Below, piece by piece: positions 44,919 to 50,282 of a stretch of 50,282 nt of DNA. Each line of letters opens with the position of its first letter. Within the stretch, counting starts at the first letter, position 1. The position numbers and the translations under genes are program-made. The notes under the pieces were generated by a model. That model saw only the letters and a list, made by a program, of their open reading frames with translations. It was not told the origin of the DNA and searched no databases. This DNA is from an uncultured Gallionellaceae bacterium (GTDB lineage: Bacteria > Pseudomonadota > Gammaproteobacteria > Burkholderiales > Gallionellaceae): NCBI GenBank assembly GCA_903847155.1, contig CAINCU010000068.1, positions 1 to 50,282 on the forward strand. The letters run 5' to 3'.

Positions 44919-46267
44919 GAGCAGCTATACCGCGTGTGCTGATCGTGGACGACGAGCCGGATATTCTGGAGTTGCTGGAACTGGCGCTGGCGCGCATGGG
45001 CTTGGAGGTGGAGCGCGCCAACGGAGTTAAACAGGCGATCCAGCATCTGAATGTACAGAAATTCGACTTGTGTCTGACTGATATGCGTATGCCGGATGGT
45101 GAGGGGCTGGATGTGGTGCGCCATATTGCAGAACTAGGACTCGATGTGCCGGTGGCGGTGATTACCGCGCATGGCAATCTGGAAAATGCGGTGGCGGTGC
45201 TTAAGGCTGGCGCATTTGATTACCTGTCCAAGCCGGTGGCGCTGGAACAGTTGCGCGCGCTGGTTAACTCTGCCTTGCGCTTGCCCGGAAAACAGGACAA
45301 GCAAGGTAATGGCGTGTCATCGCTGCTCGGAAATTCGCCGGCGATGCAGCAAGTGCGCGATCTGGTGGAGCGTGTTGCGCGCAGTCAAGCACCTGTGCAT
45401 ATCAGCGGCGAATCGGGTAGCGGCAAAGAATTGGCGGCGCGGCTGATCGTGGAAAAAAGCGCGCGACACGAGCATCCTTTCATTGCAGTGAACTGTGGGG
45501 CGATTCCGGAAAATTTGATGGAAAGCGAGTTTTTTGGTTATCGCAAAGGGGCCTTTACCGGAGCCGACAAGGATAAGGAAGGTTTTTTTCAAGCGGCTAA
45601 TCAGGGTACTTTATTGTTGGATGAGGTGGCCGATCTGCCACTGGCAATGCAAGTGAAATTGTTGCGCGCGATTCAGGAGAAAAAAGTTCGCCGCGTTGGG
45701 GACACTGTAGAAGAGGCGGTGGATGTGCGCATTCTGAGCGCAACCCATCATGATCTAACCGGATTGGTGCTGGAGGGCAAGTTCCGTCAGGATTTGTATT
45801 ACCGCTTGAATGTGATTGCACTCCATATGCCGTCATTGCGCGAGATGCGCGAAGATGTGCCGGAAATTGCCGGCAAAATCATGGAGCGGTTGCGCGGTGA
45901 TTCGACAGCACAATTTTCGGGAGCAGCATTAAAAGCGCTGCTTGGCTACGACTTTCCGGGCAATGTACGCGAACTGGAAAATATTATTGAGCGGGCGGTG
46001 GCTTTATGTGTTGACGGAGTTATCACGCCCGATGACTTGCAGCTTGCACCAATCAGGCCGGCCGCAATGGCCGACAAATCAGAGAATGCGAGCAAATATC
46101 CACTTACGGATTATCTCGACCGGATCGAACGCGAGGCAATTCTGGAAGCATTGCGACAGACGCATTTTAATCGTACCGCTGCATCCAAGATACTCGGCGT
46201 AACTTTTCGGGCGTTACGCTACCGCATGGATAGGCTGTCCATCACTGAGCAGGACATGCAGGAATGA
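44915..46267 (+). CDS. pilR: Sigma54-dependent response regulator, PilR-like
   Basis: A 450-residue NtrC-class activator. The receiver carries VLIVDDEPDILELL, the phospho-acceptor Asp in LCLTDMRMPDGEG and DYLSKPV. The AAA+ domain has the Walker A GESGSGKELAARL, the sigma54-contacting GAFTGADKDKEG, and the arginine finger region FRQDLYYRLNVIAL. A Fis-type helix-turn-helix (FNRTAASKILGVTFRALRYR) ends it. It is coupled to the kinase and to ampD by 4-bp overlaps. No pilin gene is in the window. Confidence 0.9.
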   Translation: MRAAIPRVLIVDDEPDILELLELALARMGLEVERANGVKQAIQHLNVQKFDLCLTDMRMPDGEGLDVVRHIAELGLDVPVAVITAHGNLENAVAVLKAGAFDYLSKPVALEQLRALVNSALRLPGKQDKQGNGVSSLLGNSPAMQQVRDLVERVARSQAPVHISGESGSGKELAARLIVEKSARHEHPFIAVNCGAIPENLMESEFFGYRKGAFTGADKDKEGFFQAANQGTLLLDEVADLPLAMQVKLLRAIQEKKVRRVGDTVEEAVDVRILSATHHDLTGLVLEGKFRQDLYYRLNVIALHMPSLREMREDVPEIAGKIMERLRGDSTAQFSGAALKALLGYDFPGNVRELENIIERAVALCVDGVITPDDLQLAPIRPAAMADKSENASKYPLTDYLDRIEREAILEALRQTHFNRTAASKILGVTFRALRYRMDRLSITEQDMQE

Positions 46268-46800
46268 AGCTTGGTGCGCAGGGCTGGTTGAGCGGTGTGC
46301 GGCGCATTGTTTCCCCGAATCATGATGCGCGACCAGCGCACACACCCATCAATTTACTGGTCATACACAATATCAGTCTGCCGCCGAACGAATTTGGCGG
46401 CTCGGCCATTGTGCGATTTTTCACCAACACGCTGGATTGCACTGCGCATGCTTACTATGCGCAGCTGCAGGGAGTGAAAGTCTCGTCCCATTTTCTGGTG
46501 CGGCGCGACGGCGGCATTGTCCAGTTCGTGCCGTGCCATCGCCGTGCCTGGCATGCAGGCGTATCGGAGTGGCAGGGGCGCAGTCGCTGCAACGATTTTT
46601 CAATCGGTATCGAACTGGAAGGGAGTGACTTCGTTCCATTTGAGTCGCTTCAGTATCAAGCTTTGTCCAGATTGACGCGTTACCTCAAACGGCATTACCC
46701 CATCCGCGACATCGTCGGACATTCCGATATAGCACCGAACCGCAAGACCGATCCCGGGCCGTTTTTTGACTGGGAGCTATACCTCAAGCAAGTCAAATGA
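46264..46800 (+). CDS. ampD: 1,6-anhydro-N-acetylmuramyl-L-alanine amidase
   Basis: A 178-residue cytosolic zinc amidase that removes the peptide from recycled anhydro-muropeptides. The zinc ligands are in LLVIHNISLPP (His), the late DIVGHSDIAPNRKTDPGPFFDWE (His and Asp), and the family pattern AHYFVRRDG-like SHFLVRRDGGIVQFVPCHRRAWHAG is intact. It is translationally coupled to pilR, a neighbour pairing shared with other betaproteobacteria. 27 bases separate it from the convergent cyaY. Confidence 0.95.
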   Translation: MKLGAQGWLSGVRRIVSPNHDARPAHTPINLLVIHNISLPPNEFGGSAIVRFFTNTLDCTAHAYYAQLQGVKVSSHFLVRRDGGIVQFVPCHRRAWHAGVSEWQGRSRCNDFSIGIELEGSDFVPFESLQYQALSRLTRYLKRHYPIRDIVGHSDIAPNRKTDPGPFFDWELYLKQVK

Positions 46801-46827
46801 ACCGCTGCGTACCAAAGACTCGGAACA

Positions 46828-47139
46828 TCAAAATTCCAGTTCCCCTCCCCCTCCGATCTGTACCAACTCACCCAGCTTGGCAAACAGTTCGCTGCCATCG
46901 CGCTGGCTTAACCAGTTGCCATCTTGCATGGCGTAATGAAAGCCGCCGGACTTGGCGGCGAGCCATATTTCCTGGTTCGGCTGATGGCGATTGATGATGA
47001 CTTTACTGCCATCGGCGAATTCCATTTCAAGCACAGTGCCGTTGCTGTCGTAATCAATATCGGCATCACTGTTGTCCAGTGCCTGTTCGATGCGTTGGAA
47101 CACGGAATCGGCCACTTGTTTGAATTCGCTTTCTGTCAT
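46828..47139 (-). CDS. cyaY: Iron-sulfur assembly protein CyaY (frataxin)
   Basis: A 103-residue bacterial frataxin that regulates Fe-S cluster assembly on IscU/IscS. The acidic first helix and strand (DNSDADIDYDSNGTVLEMEF) supplies the iron-binding ridge, and QEIWLAAKSGGFHYAMQDG is the signature sheet. It is full length. The next minus-strand gene upstream, 12 bases away, begins with a frataxin-like domain of the same pattern. Confidence 0.96.
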   Translation of the reverse strand: MTESEFKQVADSVFQRIEQALDNSDADIDYDSNGTVLEMEFADGSKVIINRHQPNQEIWLAAKSGGFHYAMQDGNWLSQRDGSELFAKLGELVQIGGGGELEF

Positions 47140-47151
47140 TATTTCTCCTGA

Positions 47152-48465
47152 TTAACGTAGTCCGATCAGCATGCTACTGTCGTTCTGGCTTATTTGAAAG
47201 TTGCGCAGCACGTTGGCGCCGAGCAGATTGAAGTCCATGTTGGGCATCACCGCGACTGTGATGTTTTGCAGCACAAAGTTGCCCAGCATCATGCGCGGGA
47301 CGAAGGCGATACAGCCGGCCGTCACGCCGTTGGCGGTTTGAAACTCCATCTCCTTGCAGTTGCGAATGCCAACCTGACGCGCAGTCGTGTTGGAGATGGA
47401 GGTGACTGTAGCGCCGGTATCCACCATGAAGGTGACCGGTACGTTATCGATGGAGCCCGGCAGATAGAAGTGGCCGTTGGCTGAACGCTTTACTTCCATG
47501 CTGCCGTCACCGGAAAACGTCGGCGCAGGCGGCGGCACATCCGGTGTGTCGGTGTGGATGAACAATTGGAAGTCGTCGATGCCCGCACCGGAAGATTGCA
47601 GAGCGAGCTGCAACGGTTTATCCATCTGCACGTTCAATGCTTGGTCAAACTTGACCAGATGCCCGTCGGAAAAACCTTTGCGCGGATTGCACCAGATGTT
47701 GCCGCTGCTAAGCATCATGTCGTACTGGCCGACGGGCAAATGCAGCGTGGTGCGCTGCCGTGCGAGAACCAACACCGACAACACAGGGATCACGGTGCGG
47801 GGTGTGCTGAGTATCAACAGCAGCGGGTAGGCGTGATCGTTCTTGAGGGTGATCGGTGGGTCGTTTGAGTTGTCGGCGCGCAGGCCGCTATCGGGGAACA
47901 CAGTTGTTCTGCCATTGACGGGCAAAGTGGCTTCGCAGCTGCGGCTTGAGTCCAGTTCGCTGAGCGCGAATGTTTGTATCTGCTTATCTACAGTACTGCT
48001 TGTGCGTGACTGACCCATATGCAACGCAGCCCAAAAACCTATACCACCAGCCAGCAGCAGAATGAGCAGGTTGCGTAGCAGATGAACCTGCTTTTTATCG
48101 TGGTAGATGACTGCCTTGGGACGAGCGGCATGTTGAATCTGTGTGCCGGACGTGCGGGCATTGAGCGGACTGCTGATGATGGTCTGTTCGACGATCGCGC
48201 GCAGTTTGGTGAAGAAATCGCTTTGGTCATGTGCGCGCCATTTCCCATTGCAATGCGCGAACTCGATGCCGCCGGAGCGTGATGCCAACCACACCTCTTG
48301 CGTCTGCGCATTAAAGTTAACGAGGATTAGCTGTCCATCGGCGAACTCCAGCCGAAGCGAATTTCCGCTCAAGTGCTGGCGAACCTCGACGCCGCGTTCG
48401 CTCACCATATACTGGATGTGAGCGAACAGCGCTTGGCCAAGTTCGTTGCCTGGACTTTCCGTCAT
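47152..48465 (-). CDS. Frataxin-like domain fused to membrane-anchored aspartic protease
   Basis: A 437-residue protein. Residues about 5-95 match CyaY (LRLEFADGQLI, QEVWLASRSGGIEFAHCNGK, FFTKLRAIVEQ), but the acidic ridge of the first helix is lost. A membrane segment (about 132-149, LLILLLAGGIGFWAALHMG) follows. A periplasmic-side linker of about 180 residues leads to a retropepsin-like domain (about 330-437) with the catalytic VTFMVDTGATVTS (Asp349) and the matching FNLLGANVLRN, as in the TIGR02281-type clan AA proteases. The start is the ATG at 48465, aligned with CyaY. An extended frame to 48609 overlaps lptM. It sits between cyaY and divergent lptM, so the N-terminus probably arose by cyaY duplication. 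Confidence 0.8.
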   Translation of the reverse strand: MTESPGNELGQALFAHIQYMVSERGVEVRQHLSGNSLRLEFADGQLILVNFNAQTQEVWLASRSGGIEFAHCNGKWRAHDQSDFFTKLRAIVEQTIISSPLNARTSGTQIQHAARPKAVIYHDKKQVHLLRNLLILLLAGGIGFWAALHMGQSRTSSTVDKQIQTFALSELDSSRSCEATLPVNGRTTVFPDSGLRADNSNDPPITLKNDHAYPLLLILSTPRTVIPVLSVLVLARQRTTLHLPVGQYDMMLSSGNIWCNPRKGFSDGHLVKFDQALNVQMDKPLQLALQSSGAGIDDFQLFIHTDTPDVPPPAPTFSGDGSMEVKRSANGHFYLPGSIDNVPVTFMVDTGATVTSISNTTARQVGIRNCKEMEFQTANGVTAGCIAFVPRMMLGNFVLQNITVAVMPNMDFNLLGANVLRNFQISQNDSSMLIGLR

Positions 48466-48505
48466 ATAATCCCGCCCGTTTCGATTTTCAAGAAAGAATG
48501 AAGCT

Positions 48506-48640
48506 ATGCGCACCCTCGGCATTATGTTGCTGTTACTTGTGAGCTTGCAAGGATGCGGGCGCAAAGGCCCTCTATTATTGCCGAAGCAGTCACCGGCCAG
48601 TTTACCCACTGCTCCCGCTCAATCAGGACAAAACAAATAA
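48506..48640 (+). CDS. lptM: LptM (YifL) lipoprotein
   Basis: A 44-residue lipoprotein: MRTLGIMLLLLVSLQGCGRK, then GPLLLP, with a lipobox LQGC at residue 17 and the conserved CGxKGPLxLP. In E. coli LptM assists maturation of the LptD/E lipopolysaccharide export complex. It is too short for most gene callers, but its stop precedes lysA by one base, the usual pairing. Confidence 0.92.
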   Translation: MRTLGIMLLLLVSLQGCGRKGPLLLPKQSPASLPTAPAQSGQNK

Positions 48641-48641
48641 T

Positions 48642-49889
48642 ATGAACGAATATTTCCACTATCAGCAGGAACAGCTATGCATCGAGAACGTCGTCTTGAG
48701 CGACATCGCGCACCGCTTCGGTACCCCCTGTTATGTCTATTCGCGCGCCGCGCTGACTAACGGCTACCGCCAATTTTCCGAGGCGTTCAAGGCACGTGAG
48801 CATCTTATCTGTTATGCGGTAAAGGCCAACTCCAATCTCGCCATTCTTAATGTGTTCGCACGCTTGGGCGCGGGCTTCGACATTGTTTCCGGCGGCGAAC
48901 TGCAACGCGTGCTGGCGGCGGGCGGTGCAGCCAACAAGGTGGTGTTCTCCGGCGTGGGCAAGAGCGAGGCAGAGATGCGCCAGGCGCTGGAAGCCGGGAT
49001 TCTCTGCTTCAACGTCGAGTCTGCACCTGAGCTGGAAAGGTTGAACGCGGTGGCGGGCAGTATGGGTAAGGTCGCGCCGATCAGTTTGCGCGTGAATCCC
49101 GATGTGGATGCCAAGACCCATCCTTACATATCCACCGGACTCAAGCAGAGTAAATTCGGCGTGGCTTACACCGAAGCGCTGGTGCTGTATCGCAGGGCGG
49201 CGGCCATGCCGCACCTGCGCATCACTGGCATGGATTGCCACATCGGCTCGCAACTCACCGAGACCAGTCCGTTCATCGCCGCTGCGGAAAAAGTGCTGGC
49301 GTTGGCGGAGCAACTGGCCGCATCCGGCATTAAGCTGGAACATCTCGATCTGGGCGGCGGCCTGGGGATTCGCTATGACGACGAAACGCCGCCGTCCATC
49401 GCCGAGTATGCGCAAGCGCTATTGAACGCGCTGCAAGGACGTGCCGAAAAGATCATTGTCGAGCCGGGGCGGGTGCTGGTCGGCAATGCCGGGGTGCTGC
49501 TCACGCGCATCGAATACTTAAAGCACGGGGAAGAGAAAAATTTCGCCATCGTCGATGCGGCGATGAACGATCTGATGCGTCCGGCGCTTTACGATGCATG
49601 GCACGCGATCTTGCCGCTGCAAAAAAGAGATGCCGCTAGGCAGCAATACGAAGTGGTTGGGCCGATTTGCGAGACCGGCGATTTTATCGGCCATGCCCGC
49701 GAGATGGCCGTGGATCAAGGCGATACGCTGGCCGTGATGTCGGCGGGTGCATACGGAATGAGCATGAGTTCCAACTACAACACGCGTCCGCGCGCTGCCG
49801 AGGTGATGGTGGATGGTGCGCAGATACACGTCGTTCGTGAACGCGAAAAGGTGGAGCAGTTGTATGCCGCCGAAAAAATCATTTGTTGA
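48642..49889 (+). CDS. lysA: Diaminopimelate decarboxylase
   Basis: A 415-residue PLP enzyme, the last step of lysine synthesis. The PLP lysine is in LICYAVKANSNLAIL, HIGSQLTE, LDLGGGLGIRYDDE and the catalytic Cys with E (GPICETGDFIG) are all present, and VEPGRVLVGNAGVLL and SAGAYGMSMSSNYNTRPR complete the signature. It is co-transcribed with lptM. A promoter for the next gene lies in the following gap. Confidence 0.97.
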   Translation: MNEYFHYQQEQLCIENVVLSDIAHRFGTPCYVYSRAALTNGYRQFSEAFKAREHLICYAVKANSNLAILNVFARLGAGFDIVSGGELQRVLAAGGAANKVVFSGVGKSEAEMRQALEAGILCFNVESAPELERLNAVAGSMGKVAPISLRVNPDVDAKTHPYISTGLKQSKFGVAYTEALVLYRRAAAMPHLRITGMDCHIGSQLTETSPFIAAAEKVLALAEQLAASGIKLEHLDLGGGLGIRYDDETPPSIAEYAQALLNALQGRAEKIIVEPGRVLVGNAGVLLTRIEYLKHGEEKNFAIVDAAMNDLMRPALYDAWHAILPLQKRDAARQQYEVVGPICETGDFIGHAREMAVDQGDTLAVMSAGAYGMSMSSNYNTRPRAAEVMVDGAQIHVVREREKVEQLYAAEKIIC

Positions 49890-49916
49890 TTTTTCACATC
49901 AACCTGCATAAATCTA

Positions 49917-49946
49917 TTGCGCAAAAAAAATAATCGCGCATAGAAT
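49917..49946 (+). promoter_or_regulatory. Sigma70-type promoter before the histone-like gene
   Basis: TTGCGC (49917-49922) and TAGAAT (49941-49946) are 18 bases apart, leaving a leader of about 110 bases before the ATG at 50064. A small GTGCA/TGCAC hairpin (49998-50012) lies in the leader. Confidence 0.5.
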
Positions 49947-50063
49947 GCGGCCACCGTGCGTGTAGAGAGATTTCAAGCGCTAGAAAGACGCACCGGGAGT
50001 GCAGTGGTTGCACGAAAAAAAGTAGTACTTGGTTAGTCCATCAAACTTTTATAAGGAATAAAA

Positions 50064-50282
50064 ATGGCAACTGCCGATACCAAAAAAACCGCTGTGAAAA
50101 AAGCAACCGCTAAGCCTGCCACAAAGAAAGTAGCTGCCAAAAAACCGGCCGCGAAAAAAGTAATGGCAGCCAAAAAGCCAGTTGCGAAAAAATCCGCAGC
50201 TAAGCCTGCCGCAAAGAAAGTAGCTGCCAAAAAACCGGCCGCGAAAAAAGTAGTAGCAGCCAAAAAGCCAGTTGCGAAAAAA
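50064..50282 (+). CDS. Histone H1-like Lys/Ala/Pro-rich protein, partial
   Basis: The ATG at 50064 follows AAGGAATAAAA. The product starts MATADTKKTAVKKATAKPAT and continues as KKVAAKKPAAKK-type repeats, as in the histone H1-like DNA-binding proteins of betaproteobacteria. The window ends inside the gene at 50282, so length and C-terminus are unknown. Confidence 0.85.
   Translation, partial: MATADTKKTAVKKATAKPATKKVAAKKPAAKKVMAAKKPVAKKSAAKPAAKKVAAKKPAAKKVVAAKKPVAKK
50111..50282 (+). repeat. 90-bp tandem duplication in the histone-like gene
   Basis: TAAGCCTGCC begins at 50111 and again at 50201, and the sequence between is repeated with few changes (ACAAAGAAAG becomes GCAAAGAAAG; TAATGGCAGC becomes TAGTAGCAGC). 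The period is 90 bp, or 30 codons. The second unit is cut by the window end. Confidence 0.85.

Overview
The window looks like a chromosome segment of a betaproteobacterium, most likely near the Gallionellaceae/Nitrosomonadales. The reasons are the housekeeping synteny (hemA-prfA-prmC, argH divergent from algZ-algR, cyaY divergent from lptM-lysA, pilS/pilR-like genes before ampD), an SAH riboswitch, a CIRCE-controlled groESL, a histone H1-like protein and a monoheme-cytochrome/outer-membrane-barrel protein of Cyc2 type. This placement is inference from gene content. No rRNA is present to confirm it.

Layout: 1-775 is accessory DNA with two clipped mobile-type gene fragments and an AT-rich ORF that runs into the 3' end of tRNA-Arg(CCG), so it looks like the edge of an island. 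987-7605 (minus) is a methyl-cycle cluster: metK, SAH riboswitch, ahcY, a small membrane protein, metF, trhP/yegQ and a diguanylate cyclase. 7703-11028 (plus) holds two lipid A-type acyltransferases and ubiD. 11150-13902 (minus) is bioA-dacB. 13931-16199 is CIRCE-groES-groEL and tRNA-Phe. 16333-22626 is a CHASE2 adenylate cyclase, a 1250-residue secreted NHL/FN3/transglutaminase-like/TPR protein and a small secreted protein. 22712-26837 is hemA-prfA-prmC, split between prfA and prmC by a repeat-flanked segment, with prmC carrying an in-frame palindromic insertion.

argH (minus) and algZ-algR (plus) follow, then an OmpR-type two-component system and the Cyc2-like cytochrome. 34130-35130 carries three small minus-strand genes (DUF3820, a membrane protein, an HNH protein). 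Next come a CPA1-type antiporter, an orphan modA, a small hypothetical gene, an archaemetzincin-like lipoprotein, and a cluster of trypsin-like protease, FHA membrane protein and DUF1566 protein. The right end has a PP0621-like protein, PilS/PilR-like regulators, ampD, cyaY, a frataxin-like/retropepsin-like fusion, lptM, lysA and the start of a histone H1-like gene with a 90-bp tandem duplication.

The strongest unexplained structure is a family of dispersed palindromic repeats (arms read GCCCGTCAATAGGC / GCCTATTGACGGGC) found in at least eight places, almost all intergenic. Three of the convergent gene junctions carry copies, and one copy supplies the prmC stop codon. The other notable items are the palindromic insertion inside prmC and the CyaY-like domain fused to a membrane-anchored aspartic protease domain next to cyaY itself.
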